Assembly (NCBI GenBank): GCA_900549415.1 | Contig: URNX01000004.1 | Span: 1 to 64,000 of the forward strand | DNA from: an uncultured bacterium | Lineage (GTDB): Bacteria; Verrucomicrobiota; Lentisphaeria; Victivallales; UBA1829 | Length of the DNA: 64,000 bases | Direction: 5' to 3' | Shown here: one piece after another, positions 7,989 through 17,439 of the stretch | How the letters are laid out: each line of letters starts with the position of its first letter | How positions within the stretch are numbered: the first letter of the stretch is position 1 | Notes under the pieces: model-generated | What the model was told of the DNA's origin: nothing | Seen by the model: only the letters and a program-made list of their open reading frames with translations | Database searches by the model: none | Position numbers and translations under genes: made by a program

Positions 7989-9689
7989 TTATCCTTCCGG
8001 CACGAAGACCGACATGTCCAGTTCGAGGTCGCCTGCCTGGCGCAGCTCGTCGACGAAGGTCGGAATGTTGCCTGTTGCGGTGTGGCGGCCGATGACGTGG
8101 AAGTTCTCGTCAAATCCTTCCTGCTCGAACGTGAAGATGTCCTGAAGCAGAATGGTGTTGCCTTCGCGTCCGGTCACTTCGGAGATTTTTACGATTTTGC
8201 GGGAACCGTCGGGCAGACGGGTCTGCTGGACGATCAGGTGGATTGCGGATGCAATCTGTTCGCGGATTGCGGCGGAGGGCAGTTCAAAACCGGCCATCAT
8301 CACCATGTTTTCGAGACGCGACAGAGCGTCGCGCGGATTGTTCGCGTGACAGGTGGTCATGGAGCCGTCGTGTCCGGTGTTCATCGCCTGGAGCATGTCG
8401 AGCGCTTCGGCGCCGCGGCACTCGCCGACGATGATGCGGTCGGGGCGCATTCGGAGCGTATTGACGACGAGGTCGCGGATTGTGATGCGCCCCTGTCCTT
8501 CGACGTTTGCGGGTCGCGCCTCAAGACGGCAGAGGTTTTCGTGCGAAAGTCTCAGTTCCGCCGAGTCTTCCACGGTGATGATGCGTTCCTTTTCGGGAAT
8601 GAACTGCGAGAGAATGTTCAGCAGAGTCGTTTTCCCCGAGCCTGTGCCGCCGGAAACGAGAATGTTGCGGCGAGCGCGCACCGCTTCCCGGAGGAAGAGC
8701 GCCATCGGTTTTGTCAGACTGCCGAATTTGATCAGATCGTCGTCGGTCAGTTTTTTCGAGGCGAACTTTCGGATTGTGACGAGCGAGCCGTCGAGTGCGA
8801 GCGGAGGAATGACGGCGTTTACGCGGGAGCCGTCTTCCAGACGTGCATCGACCATCGGGGAGGCGGCGTCGATGTGGCGTCCCAGCGGTTCGACGATGCG
8901 CTGAATAATCGCCTGCAGATGAGATTCGCTGTTGAATTTTGCCGCCGAACGGTAGAGAAGCCCCTTGCTTTCGATGAAGAGATTGTCGGGACCGTTGATC
9001 ATGATTTCCGAAATGCTCCCGTCGCGCAGAAGCGGAGAGAGGGGGCCGAGCCCGATCAGGTCGTCCAGCAGAATCTGCCGGAACTGGTCGAGCTTGACCG
9101 AAGAGGGAATTTCGTGACGGATTTCGCGCAGAATCTGATCGACGGCGTCCGCCACTTTCGGGCGCATTTCGCTGTTTGAAATTTCCTTTGCCGCGGCGTC
9201 GATGTTGAGCAGTTCGAGCACGCGCGTCTGCACCCGTTTTGCGAGCGTCAGCATGGAGCTGCTGTAGAGTTCGGCGAGCGATTCCTGAGCGGAGTAGAGC
9301 GGAAGATTCCGTTGAGTCTGCGTTTTCTCCGTTCTGACCGGCGGTTCCGTTTTTGCCGGAGCCGTCGTGCGGGGGAGGGGGGCGGCCTTCGCGTCCTCTG
9401 TCTTCTCCAGCACCAAATCCGTCTCTCCGATCTGAATGGTGTCGCCGATGCAAAGCGGGGTACGCTGCGCAATGGCGCGCCCGTTTACGCGGGTTCCGGT
9501 CCGGCTGGAAAGATCGGTGATGAAGACGTTTTCGCCGTCCGAAACAATCTCCGCATGGCGGCGGGAGACTTTTTTGTCCGGGATGCAGAACCCGGAAGAC
9601 TCGGAACGCCCGATTGTGAGCGGTGTGTCCGCCGTCAGCTCAAGCGTCCTGCCTTTTTCTTTCCCGGTTGTGATTTTCAGCATCATCAT
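7989..9689 (-). CDS. tadA: TadA/CpaF motor ATPase with N-terminal FHA domain
   Basis: The 566-residue protein combines two modules. Residues 1-95 form a well-preserved FHA domain with IGRSESS, VSRRHAEI and SSRTGTRVNG, retaining the Arg, Ser, His and Asn that FHA domains use to read phosphothreonine. After a proline-rich linker (about 100-130) comes a secretion ATPase of the CpaF/TadA/VirB11 type: Walker A GGTGSGKTT at 347-355, an Asp box near 374, and a Walker B region in RPDRIIVGECRGAEALDML. TadA hexamers power pilus assembly. The FHA fusion is unusual: most CpaF proteins begin with a helical domain. Three successive ATG codons make the start uncertain by six bases. Confidence 0.93.
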   Translation of the reverse strand: MMMLKITTGKEKGRTLELTADTPLTIGRSESSGFCIPDKKVSRRHAEIVSDGENVFITDLSSRTGTRVNGRAIAQRTPLCIGDTIQIGETDLVLEKTEDAKAAPLPRTTAPAKTEPPVRTEKTQTQRNLPLYSAQESLAELYSSSMLTLAKRVQTRVLELLNIDAAAKEISNSEMRPKVADAVDQILREIRHEIPSSVKLDQFRQILLDDLIGLGPLSPLLRDGSISEIMINGPDNLFIESKGLLYRSAAKFNSESHLQAIIQRIVEPLGRHIDAASPMVDARLEDGSRVNAVIPPLALDGSLVTIRKFASKKLTDDDLIKFGSLTKPMALFLREAVRARRNILVSGGTGSGKTTLLNILSQFIPEKERIITVEDSAELRLSHENLCRLEARPANVEGQGRITIRDLVVNTLRMRPDRIIVGECRGAEALDMLQAMNTGHDGSMTTCHANNPRDALSRLENMVMMAGFELPSAAIREQIASAIHLIVQQTRLPDGSRKIVKISEVTGREGNTILLQDIFTFEQEGFDENFHVIGRHTATGNIPTFVDELRQAGDLELDMSVFVPEG

Positions 9690-9698
9690 GGAAGAGCC

Positions 9699-11261
9699 TC
9701 ACCACGTAAACATTTTGAGGAACCAGTTGCGTTTTTCGCGGTCATGCACTTTTTGGTCTTTCGCGCGGACGGATTCGGAAACGGTCTTTTCGAGGTTTGC
9801 CGTCTGGGCGGAGGGTTTTTCCGTCATGTCCGCTTTCCTGGCGGCGATCTGCGGGCAGACGAGGATGAGAATCTGGAATTCTTCTCCGATGTCCTCTTGG
9901 CCGGCCATGAACCAGTTGATCACGGGGACATGACGCAGAAATGCATAGCCCCTGTTGCTGGCGGAATAGGCGGATTCCTTCTGTCCCGCAATGACCGCCG
10001 TTTTATCGAGCGGGCAGAGAATGACGCTTTTCGTTTTTGTCTTGCGCTGGAGATAGTCGTCATCCTGTTTGACGGGAGCGAGGCTTTTTTCGAGTTCAAG
10101 TTCGAGACGGACCAGGTCAGCGCGGACGAGTCCTCCTCGGACTTTGAGTTTCAGCCCGTAGTCGATCTCCTTGATTTCCGCGACGTCCTTGTTGACGACT
10201 TTGATGCTCAGCGTTCCGCCGTTTTCATAGGAGGCGGCTTCCGCCGCGTTGCTGGTCAGCGTGAGATGTCCGGCGTCGCGGAAGTCGGCGATTCCGTTGT
10301 TCCCGAGGAAAACGAGCGTGCCTTTGAGGTTTGTGTTGAAGTTTGAATAAACTCCGGTTCCGCTGTTTCCGGAGACGCCTTCCGGGGATGCTCCGGAGAG
10401 CGCCCGGAACCATGCGATCAGATTCCATGAAAGAACGGTTCCGTCCGCGGAGGAGTTGCCGAGATATTCCAGCTGGGTGCGGGTGACGCCGATAAAGACG
10501 ACACCGACATCAAGCTGAGTGTCCGCGACGTTCAGATCGGTTTCCACCCTGAGCGAGTTGCCGTTCCATTCCGGCCGGAGCCAGTTCTGCGAGGCGAGAA
10601 TGCGTTTGACGGAGGCGACGTCTTCGTCGCAGAGCAGGTATCCGGAGACGGTCAGCACGCCGTTTCCCGCCTGGAGCCTGAGTTGCCCGGGCTGTTCCGG
10701 AGAGACGGCGTCCACAACTTTGTATCCGGCGGACTCGAGTTCTTTTGTCAGCTCTGCGAAAAGAACGGGTCCTGCGCGGAAGACGACGTAGTTGCGGCAG
10801 TCGTTTTCATAACGGCGCATGACGCGGCGGAAATACTCCCAGTGTCCGGGCTTGGTGATCTCCCCGCGCAGAGCGAGAACGTTGTCCGAAAGTTCAACGC
10901 CGATTTCGGGAAGGTCGCTGAGTTCGCGGCAGAGTTCGCGGTAAAGCGGCATGACGGAACTGGAGACGGTGACGCGGAACTCCTTGTTCATTCCCGGCAT
11001 GGAGACGGTGACGACCGCGTTCCCGGCTGTCACTCCCTCCATGTCGAAGGAGCGTCCGGAGGCGTTGGCGATCCGGACATTTTCCGTGCTGGATTTGTAC
11101 TGAGTGACCGGGAACGGCATTTCAATTCTGCGCACTTCTCCGGTGGCGACGGAGAGGCTTTCCGGGGGCAGCGAGACAATGCCGCCGTCCGGGATGGGCG
11201 CGGCATCCGCGGCGGCCAGAACTCCCGCCGCAAAAAACAGAGACAGGAAAAAGCGTTTCAT
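9699..11261 (-). CDS. rcpA: Tad outer-membrane secretin RcpA/CpaC
   Basis: The 520-residue protein has a signal peptide (1-20), then an N-terminal BON/pilus-assembly domain (SLSVATGEVRRIEMPFPVTQ, and a VTVSMPGMNKEFRVTV strand) as in CpaC. A second small domain (about 110-240) precedes the secretin beta-domain, with IVNKD/DYGLKLKVRG near the gate and KTAVIAGQKES, FLRHVPVINWFM and LILVCPQI near the end. It would form the outer-membrane pore of the Tad system. GAGG precedes the ATG at 11261, and it lies eight bases after cpaB. No RcpB or TadD-type pilotin is visible in the operon. Confidence 0.88.
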   Translation of the reverse strand: MKRFFLSLFFAAGVLAAADAAPIPDGGIVSLPPESLSVATGEVRRIEMPFPVTQYKSSTENVRIANASGRSFDMEGVTAGNAVVTVSMPGMNKEFRVTVSSSVMPLYRELCRELSDLPEIGVELSDNVLALRGEITKPGHWEYFRRVMRRYENDCRNYVVFRAGPVLFAELTKELESAGYKVVDAVSPEQPGQLRLQAGNGVLTVSGYLLCDEDVASVKRILASQNWLRPEWNGNSLRVETDLNVADTQLDVGVVFIGVTRTQLEYLGNSSADGTVLSWNLIAWFRALSGASPEGVSGNSGTGVYSNFNTNLKGTLVFLGNNGIADFRDAGHLTLTSNAAEAASYENGGTLSIKVVNKDVAEIKEIDYGLKLKVRGGLVRADLVRLELELEKSLAPVKQDDDYLQRKTKTKSVILCPLDKTAVIAGQKESAYSASNRGYAFLRHVPVINWFMAGQEDIGEEFQILILVCPQIAARKADMTEKPSAQTANLEKTVSESVRAKDQKVHDREKRNWFLKMFTW

Positions 11262-11269
11262 TTTGAACC

Positions 11270-12070
11270 TCAGCGGTGATCTTTGTTGGGGATTTCAGGC
11301 AGTTCCGCCGACGCGAGTCCCTTGCGGATTCTGGCGAATGTTCCGGCATTGACCACGCCGCCGTCCTTGCGGTTGAGCGCGACGGAGTCGTTGCGTTTGC
11401 GGAGAACCGGATAGAGCTCGGATTCGCGCTGCGCCGCAATCAGAATCATCGCCTGCTGCGGGGGGAGCGAAACGAAAATCGTGCCGCTGGAGCTTCCGCT
11501 TTCGCGGAACGAACCGCGTTCGTTTGCAATTCCGATGACCCGGACGCAGGGGAGGAGAACGGAAGTTTCGCGCGTCTCGTTCACCTTGACGCCGGAGCCG
11601 TCGCTGACTTTCATGTCCTTGTCCATGACGACCTCTTTGCCGACGTAGGTGGAGATAATCGCGATTTCATCATCCGGCATGAGCATTTTGACGAGCGCGG
11701 GGTCGGAGAACGTGACGGGGATGGTCCATTCGCCCTGACGCGCACAGTCACTGAGCGTCGCCTGCGCGCGGATGTCCGTCATGAGAATGTATTCGTCCTC
11801 GGAGACCGCGTGGGGGAGCAGCTGACCGTAAGCCAGACTCACATTCTCCCAGAGCAGCGCGTTTTTCGGAACCGCCGATTTGGGGATGTCCTTGTAGGTG
11901 AGCGCTCCCTGCGAAAGCTCGTCGTTGGCGTCGAGATCCCGCGCGGCGACGACGACGGAGACTTTGGCTTCCGTTTCCGTTTTCTCTTTTTCAAACAGAA
12001 GTTTGCTGACGAAATAGACTGCGGCCAGTCCCAGCATGACCGAGACGATCAGAGGTATGATATTCTTCAC
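11270..12070 (-). CDS. cpaB: Pilus assembly protein CpaB/RcpC with SAF domain
   Basis: From a GTG at 12070 the protein is 266 residues: a transmembrane helix at the start, a SAF-type domain (VVAARDLDANDELSQGALTYKDIP), then the RcpC/CpaB beta-rich region. CpaB links the secretin with the periplasmic part of the Tad apparatus. An in-frame ATG at 12103 would add 11 polar residues before the membrane segment. AGGAG sits six bases before the GTG, so the GTG is preferred. It is the first gene of the Tad operon, downstream of a strong promoter. Confidence 0.88.
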   Translation of the reverse strand: MKNIIPLIVSVMLGLAAVYFVSKLLFEKEKTETEAKVSVVVAARDLDANDELSQGALTYKDIPKSAVPKNALLWENVSLAYGQLLPHAVSEDEYILMTDIRAQATLSDCARQGEWTIPVTFSDPALVKMLMPDDEIAIISTYVGKEVVMDKDMKVSDGSGVKVNETRETSVLLPCVRVIGIANERGSFRESGSSSGTIFVSLPPQQAMILIAAQRESELYPVLRKRNDSVALNRKDGGVVNAGTFARIRKGLASAELPEIPNKDHR

Positions 12071-12117
12071 TTTTTTCTCCTGTGACAAGTTGCATGAATT
12101 CATTCCGGAACGGCAAT

Positions 12118-12146
12118 AATTTACTTCCCGGAAACGGGTTTGTCAA
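12118..12146 (-). promoter_or_regulatory. Strong sigma70-type promoter of the Tad operon
   Basis: On the minus strand, TTGACA (12141-12146) and TAAATT (12118-12123) are separated by exactly 17 bases, 48 bases before the cpaB GTG. The spacer holds an inverted repeat, CCCG-TTTC-CGGG, that could be a repressor site. The same TTGACA-N17-TAAATT core reappears upstream of the Ser/Thr kinase at 49189-49217. Confidence 0.75.
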
Positions 12147-12197
12147 GGAATTTTGCATGGAAGCCGCATAAATAAAACAGATTTTTTCTTTCTCCGC

Positions 12198-12225
12198 TTG
12201 AACTTTTGATACTCAATGGTATCTT
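12198..12225 (+). promoter_or_regulatory. Promoter of the FAD oxidoreductase gene
   Basis: TTGAAC (12198-12203) and TATCTT (12220-12225) have a 16-base spacer, with the ATG at 12256. It is divergent from the Tad promoter. Confidence 0.5.
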
Positions 12226-12255
12226 TAGGTACACCAGAGAGGAAAGGTACCGGAA

Positions 12256-13818
12256 ATGTCTCCGAAACGGAAAGTTGTCATCATCGGCGCAGGTCCCGCA
12301 GGACTGACTGCGGGCTATGTCCTGCTGAAGCAGTCCGATCGTTTCGACGTGGCGATTCTGGAAGAGGAGAGCACGGTCGGCGGAATTTCGCGGACGGTCA
12401 ATCACGACGGAAACCGCATGGATCTGGGCGGACACCGTTTCTTCTCGAAAGTCCCCGAAGTGAATGCGCTTTGGGAGGAGCTTCTGCCGCTTCAGGGCGC
12501 GCCTTCCTTTGACGACCGGATCACCGGACGCCGTGTCCCGCTCGCCGCGAACGGGCCGGACCCTGAAAAATCAGATGAGGTGATGCTTTCGCGCCGCCGC
12601 GTTTCGCGGATTTTCCACCGCGGACGTTTTTTCGACTATCCGGTGAAAATGAATTTCGCGACGATCCGCGGCATGGGGCTGGTTGTGACGTTTGCCGCCG
12701 GCTGCAGCTGGCTGAAGTCGGTCCTGCGCAAACTGCCGGAGACTTCACTCGAAAATTTCTACATCAACCGCTTCGGGCGGAAACTCTATTCCATGTTTTT
12801 TGAAGGCTACACGGAGAAGCTCTGGGGGCGCCATCCGCGTTCCATCTCCGCCGACTGGGGAGCTCAGCGCGTCAAAGGCCTTTCCATCTGCGCCGTGCTC
12901 CGCGACATCTTCCGTAAGCTGCTCCCCGCGGGGGCGCGTCCGGGGAAAGTGGAAACATCGCTGATCGAGGAGTTCCATTACCCGAAATTCGGTCCAGGGC
13001 AGCTCTGGGAGACCGCCGCGAAACGTTTTGAAGCGATGGGCGGGCGCATCATCATGAATTGCCGCGCGGAGAAAATCCGCGTGGAGAACGGACGCGTCGT
13101 TCAGGTGACGGCTTCGCGGAGCGGCGAAACGCTGGAGTTCGCTCCGGATGTCCTTCTCTCCTCCATGCCGCTGAAAGACCTCGCCGCCGGGATGAATGAT
13201 ATTCCCGCGTCCGTTTCGGAAATTGCGGCGGGGCTTCCTTACCGCGACTTCGTCACGGTCGGGCTGCTTGTCGACCGTTTGAACCTGAAAAACGAGACGA
13301 AGCTGAAAACATTGAACAACATCATTCCGGATTGCTGGATTTACGTTCAGGACAGCGGAGTGAAGCTTGGGCGGATACAGATTTTCAACAACTGGTCGCC
13401 GTACCTGGTCCGGGATCCGGAGCATTCGGTCTGGCTCGGTCTTGAGTATTTCTGCAGAGAAGGCGATGATTACTGGAATCTCTCCGCGGAGCTCTGGAAA
13501 CGGAAAGGCGTTTCCGAGCTGATTTCAATGGGCGTGCTTTCTGCGGACGCCGCCGTTTCCGATTTTCATGTGGAGAAGGTTCGCAAGGCGTATCCGGCCT
13601 ACTTCGATACCTATTCCCGGATTGATGAACTGATTCACCATTTGAATTCGATTGAAAATCTTTACTGCATCGGCCGCAACGGCCAGCACCGTTACAACAA
13701 CATGGATCACAGCATGGCGACTGCCTTTGAAGCCGTGCGTCACATCCTGCACGGCGGAGAAAAATCCGCCGTCTGGAATGTGAACACGGAACGGGAATAC
13801 CACGAAGAGCGCGGGTAA
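12256..13818 (+). CDS. NAD(P)/FAD-dependent oxidoreductase, UDP-galactopyranose mutase/amine oxidase-like
   Basis: The 520-residue protein starts with a textbook dinucleotide fold, VVIIGAGPAGLTAGYVLL (GxGxxG), followed by LEEESTVGGISRTV and DLGGHRFFSK, the flavin-contacting pattern of the Glf/amine-oxidase superfamily. Near the C-terminus, YCIGRNGQHRYNNMDHSM supplies the last FAD contacts. Proteins of this layout commonly occur in cell-surface polysaccharide pathways. The substrate cannot be told. It is divergent from the Tad operon and ends 10 bases before the convergent thiI gene, with no terminator hairpin between them. Confidence 0.85.
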   Translation: MSPKRKVVIIGAGPAGLTAGYVLLKQSDRFDVAILEEESTVGGISRTVNHDGNRMDLGGHRFFSKVPEVNALWEELLPLQGAPSFDDRITGRRVPLAANGPDPEKSDEVMLSRRRVSRIFHRGRFFDYPVKMNFATIRGMGLVVTFAAGCSWLKSVLRKLPETSLENFYINRFGRKLYSMFFEGYTEKLWGRHPRSISADWGAQRVKGLSICAVLRDIFRKLLPAGARPGKVETSLIEEFHYPKFGPGQLWETAAKRFEAMGGRIIMNCRAEKIRVENGRVVQVTASRSGETLEFAPDVLLSSMPLKDLAAGMNDIPASVSEIAAGLPYRDFVTVGLLVDRLNLKNETKLKTLNNIIPDCWIYVQDSGVKLGRIQIFNNWSPYLVRDPEHSVWLGLEYFCREGDDYWNLSAELWKRKGVSELISMGVLSADAAVSDFHVEKVRKAYPAYFDTYSRIDELIHHLNSIENLYCIGRNGQHRYNNMDHSMATAFEAVRHILHGGEKSAVWNVNTEREYHEERG

Positions 13819-13828
13819 TCCGCGGCGC

Positions 13829-15046
13829 TTATTCCTCCGGCAGGCAAACGCAGACTTCGAGCGAGGAATAGGCCTGGTCGAGAAGTTCGCGCATATCGCC
13901 GAGAAGGGCTTCCTCTTCCTCAATCCGCGGGATCTTCGCGGCAACCGAGGGAGACGGCGGCGCAAAAACCGTACAGCTGTCCGGCTGGGGTTCAATCGAG
14001 GTCTGGAAGGTTCCGAGCTCTTCCGCGCGGCGGATCGTTTCCAGCTTGTCGAGCCCGCAGAGCGGACGGATGACGACGAATTCCGCCGCATTGTTGATCG
14101 TGCCGAGGTTGATGACCGTCTGGCTGGCGACCTGTCCGACCGACTCGCCAGTGACGATGCCGTAAAGATGTTTGCGGTAGCAGAGCATGTTTGCAATGCG
14201 CATCATGTAGCGGCGGTAGAGAACCGTGCGGAATTTCGGGTTGCAGGTGTCGCGGATTTTTTTCTGGATTTCCGAAAAATTGCAGGCGTAAAGCGTGCCG
14301 GGCTTCTGATGTTTGTTCAGAATCGCGGCGAGACGTTTCACTTTGTCGAGCGACTCCAGCGGCGTGTACGGGTAGCTGTGGAAGGTGAGGTAGTCGACAT
14401 GGCAGCCGCGGTTCATGATCATCTTGCATGCAACGGGGGAGTCGATGCCGCCCGAAAGGAGGGCGAGAACGGGGCTGTTGCTGCCGACGGGAAGACCGCC
14501 CGCGCCGTTGTAGGAGGTGTAGTAGACCATTGCGTTCACATCGCGGACTTCAACGCCGATAGTCACTTCTGCTCCGGTAAGATCGACTTTCAGGCGGCTG
14601 GCTCCGAACATTTCTTCGACTTTTGTCGCGACGGCGATTTCAATGTCTTTGGAACGGAGCGGAAACGTCTTGTCGCTCCGGCGTGCGCGGACGCGGAAAC
14701 GGACTTTTTCTTTTTTTGCGAGGACCGGATCGAAGTAGTCGTGGATGCTTGCGGCGACCAGAGCGTTGATTTCGTCCATGTCCGGCTTGCACTCAAGCGC
14801 GGGGGAGAAGGATTCCAGACCGGAGCAGCGGTGAAGCCCCTCTTTGATGACCGCAAGTTCCTCTTCCGTGAACATGGAGTCGTCTTTCTTGCGGATGTAG
14901 ATGCGTCCGCGCACGCGGATGTAGCGGAGCGTGTCGAGCTTGGCGCACTGATACTTGAGGTTGTCGATAAGTTTGTTTTCAAACATGGTCCGGTTGTCGC
15001 CTTTTGTGGCGATTTCGTGGTATCGGCAGATGATGCTGTTGTACAT
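13829..15046 (-). CDS. thiI: tRNA 4-thiouridine synthetase ThiI (short form)
   Basis: The 405-residue protein has an N-terminal ferredoxin-like segment, a THUMP domain (about 60-165) and an AANH ATP-pyrophosphatase domain with the PP-loop LLSGGIDSPVA at 197-206. ThiI adenylates U8 of tRNA and inserts sulfur. DSCTVFAPPSP carries the cysteine usually found in this family near the end of the catalytic domain. There is no C-terminal rhodanese domain, as in many non-enterobacterial forms. AGGAAG precedes the ATG. It lies just past the pnp terminator and may use its own promoter or read-through. Confidence 0.93.
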   Translation of the reverse strand: MYNSIICRYHEIATKGDNRTMFENKLIDNLKYQCAKLDTLRYIRVRGRIYIRKKDDSMFTEEELAVIKEGLHRCSGLESFSPALECKPDMDEINALVAASIHDYFDPVLAKKEKVRFRVRARRSDKTFPLRSKDIEIAVATKVEEMFGASRLKVDLTGAEVTIGVEVRDVNAMVYYTSYNGAGGLPVGSNSPVLALLSGGIDSPVACKMIMNRGCHVDYLTFHSYPYTPLESLDKVKRLAAILNKHQKPGTLYACNFSEIQKKIRDTCNPKFRTVLYRRYMMRIANMLCYRKHLYGIVTGESVGQVASQTVINLGTINNAAEFVVIRPLCGLDKLETIRRAEELGTFQTSIEPQPDSCTVFAPPSPSVAAKIPRIEEEEALLGDMRELLDQAYSSLEVCVCLPEE

Positions 15047-15050
15047 GGGC

Positions 15051-15102
15051 TTCCTCGCAAAAAAAGAAAAAGCGGGAACTCCGGTGAAATCAGAGTTCCC
15101 GC
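15051..15102 (-). terminator. Rho-independent terminator of pnp
   Basis: GCGGGAACTC (15072-15081) and GAGTTCCCGC (15093-15102) form a perfect 10-bp stem with an 11-base loop. Reading the minus strand, a T-rich tract (TTTTTCTTTTTTTGCG) follows. Confidence 0.9.
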
Positions 15103-15119
15103 GAATGATGCATTGCAGC

Positions 15120-17222
15120 TTACTTCTCGATTTCGTCGAGAGCGGCTTTGCGGCTCAGACGGATCTTGCCGGAGCGGTCGATGTCGATCACCTTGACGGT
15201 GATGTAGTCGCCTTCTTTGCAGATGTCGGAGACCTGGTTGACACGGTAGTTCGCCATCTCGGAGATGTGGAGAAGTCCGTCCTGTCCGGGCAGAATCTCG
15301 ACGAACGCGCCGAAGTCGCGAACCGTCTTGACGAGACCGCGGTAGACTTTGCCGATTTCGGCTTCGGCCGTGTAGGAGAGCACGCGGCGTTTGACGTCTT
15401 CGAGGGCGGCTTTGTTCTTGGCGAGAATGCTGACGGAGCCGTCGTCCTGGATATCGACCTGGGCGCCGGTGACTTCGCAGATTTCCTTGATGTTCTTTCC
15501 GCCGGTTCCGATCAGAGCGCCGATCTTGTCGGGGTTGATCTTCATGACAGCCATCTGCGGTGCATTCGGGCTGACTTCCGCACGCGGAGCCGGGATGCAG
15601 TCGGTGATGACCTTCATGATTTTTTCGCGTGCTTCCTTGTTCTGATCCATGGCGCGGACGAGCGTGTCGATCGGAATGCCGGGGAGCTTGAGGTCGAGCT
15701 GGAAGCCTGTGATGCCCTTCTTGCTGCCGCAGACCTTGAAGTCCATGTCGCCGAAGTGGTCTTCCGCACCGATGATGTCGGTGAGGATCAGCTCTTTGCC
15801 GGTCTCATCCGTGACGAGTCCGCAGGAGATGCCGACCACGGGGGAGGTGATGGGCACGCCCGCATCCATCAGCGCGAGAGTTGCGCCGCAGACGGACGCC
15901 ATCGAAGTGGAGCCGTTGGAAGCCATGATTTCGGAGACGCAGCGAACCGTGTACGGGAAGTCCGCGGGGACAACCTGTGCGACGGAGCGTTCGGCGAGGT
16001 TGCCGTGTCCGATTTCGCGGCGGCCGGGTCCTGCGACTTTGCCGACTTCACCGACCGAGTAGTTCGGGAAGTTGTAGTGCAGATAGAATTTTTTGCTGTC
16101 GTTGGAGCCGCAGACGTTGTCGTACTCCTGAGCGTCCTGGGGTCCGCCGAGAGTTGCGACGACGAGAGCCTGGGTTTCACCGCGCTGGAAGAGACCTGTG
16201 CCGTGAACCACGGGGAGAACGCCGACTTCAGCGGAGAGCGGGCGGATGTCGGTGATGCCGCGTCCGTCCATGCGTTTGTGCTTGTCGAGAATTGCGGAAC
16301 GGACCGCCTTCTGAACGCGCTTGTCGAAGCCCATCTTGACGATGAATTCGAAATCTTCACCGAGAGTTTCTTCAAATTTCGGTTTGAGGTCTTCCAGCAC
16401 TTTTGTGAGGACGACATCGAGAGCTTTGCCGCGCTCTTCCTTGCCCGGAAGGAACGCCGCGTCTTCAAGCGTTGCACCGCAGGATTCTTCGATTGCGGCC
16501 ATGACTTCGGCGGGAACGAGGTGCAGTTCCGGAACCTTTTTCGTGCGTCCGGCTTTTTCCGCGAGTTCACGCTGGGCGGCGCACTGTCTCTTGATGATGT
16601 CGTTTGCAAAATACATGGCGTCGGCAAGGAGCTTTTCGGAGCATTCCTTCGCTTCGCCTTCGATCATGATGACCTGGTCTTCCTTGCCGGAGTAGACGAG
16701 CTCGATTTCGCTCTTCTTCATCTCTTCAACGGTCGGGTTGGCGATGAACTGTCCGTCGATGTAGCCGACGCGGACTGCGCCGACGGGACCCTGGTAGGGG
16801 AGGTCGGAGAGGCAGAGCGCGGCGGAAGCGCCGAGCATGAAGAGGGTGTCCGCATCATGTTCTCCGTCATAGGAGAGAACGAGTCCGTAAACCTGGACTT
16901 CATCGAAGAAGCCTTCGGGGAAGAGCGGACGGATCGGACGGTCGGTCATGCGCATCGTCAGAATTTCTTTGTCGGTGGGACGGCCTTCGCGTTTGATGAA
17001 TCCGCCGGGGAAGCGTCCGGCCGCGGAGAATTTTTCGCGGTAGTCGACCTGGAGCGGGAAGAAGTCCGCGCCTTTCCGGGCGGGACCGGAGCAGACGGCT
17101 GCGAGGACGCAGGTGTCGCCCATGCGTACGACGCAGGAACCGTTAGCGAGGTGAGCAAGTTTGCCGGCGGAGATTTCCATTGTCTTTCCGGCGGTGAGCT
17201 CCATAGAAACTTTTGTTTCCAT
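15120..17222 (-). CDS. pnp: Polyribonucleotide nucleotidyltransferase (PNPase)
   Basis: The 700-residue protein is full length for PNPase. Two RNase PH-type domains (about 10-145 and 310-540) are linked by an all-helical domain, with FFPLQVDYREKFSAAGRFPGGFIKREGRP in the first and GTGLFQRGETQAL and SNGSTSMASVCG around the phosphate site of the second. A KH domain follows (IGALIGTGGKNIKEI) and then an S1 domain (GKVYRGLVKTVRDFGAFVEILPG). It degrades RNA 3' to 5' as a trimer in the cytoplasm. The ATG at 17222 is chosen because earlier in-frame codons lie in the leader. Met at 17204 is an alternative. It has its own promoter, a leader of about 200 bases and a terminator. Confidence 0.97.
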   Translation of the reverse strand: METKVSMELTAGKTMEISAGKLAHLANGSCVVRMGDTCVLAAVCSGPARKGADFFPLQVDYREKFSAAGRFPGGFIKREGRPTDKEILTMRMTDRPIRPLFPEGFFDEVQVYGLVLSYDGEHDADTLFMLGASAALCLSDLPYQGPVGAVRVGYIDGQFIANPTVEEMKKSEIELVYSGKEDQVIMIEGEAKECSEKLLADAMYFANDIIKRQCAAQRELAEKAGRTKKVPELHLVPAEVMAAIEESCGATLEDAAFLPGKEERGKALDVVLTKVLEDLKPKFEETLGEDFEFIVKMGFDKRVQKAVRSAILDKHKRMDGRGITDIRPLSAEVGVLPVVHGTGLFQRGETQALVVATLGGPQDAQEYDNVCGSNDSKKFYLHYNFPNYSVGEVGKVAGPGRREIGHGNLAERSVAQVVPADFPYTVRCVSEIMASNGSTSMASVCGATLALMDAGVPITSPVVGISCGLVTDETGKELILTDIIGAEDHFGDMDFKVCGSKKGITGFQLDLKLPGIPIDTLVRAMDQNKEAREKIMKVITDCIPAPRAEVSPNAPQMAVMKINPDKIGALIGTGGKNIKEICEVTGAQVDIQDDGSVSILAKNKAALEDVKRRVLSYTAEAEIGKVYRGLVKTVRDFGAFVEILPGQDGLLHISEMANYRVNQVSDICKEGDYITVKVIDIDRSGKIRLSRKAALDEIEK

Positions 17223-17439
17223 TGTGGATACAGTCTTTCTGTTGTTTGCGGCGAAATTTATCGGCTGCCGCGGTTGCAGTTGTAACAGCAGAATGCCCAA
17301 CCGGACTTAGGATTGTTGCGGAATCGCGGTATCGGCTTCCGGATCTCTCCGGGAGGCGGTACCGACCGAATTCCACATGACAATCGGTACTTGATCCGGT
17401 ACAGACAGTCTGATGGGCCGGGACTTCCCCGACAATAAC

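Noticed and set aside
14955..17285. Plus-strand open frame of 776 codons opposite pnp
   Set aside because: The minus strand encodes a complete PNPase with all domains. The antisense translation is low-complexity Asp/Val/Phe-rich sequence typical of shadows.
17223..17439. Riboswitch in the pnp leader
   Set aside because: Only a short 7-bp hairpin is visible and no known riboswitch core can be read. It is noted with the promoter instead.
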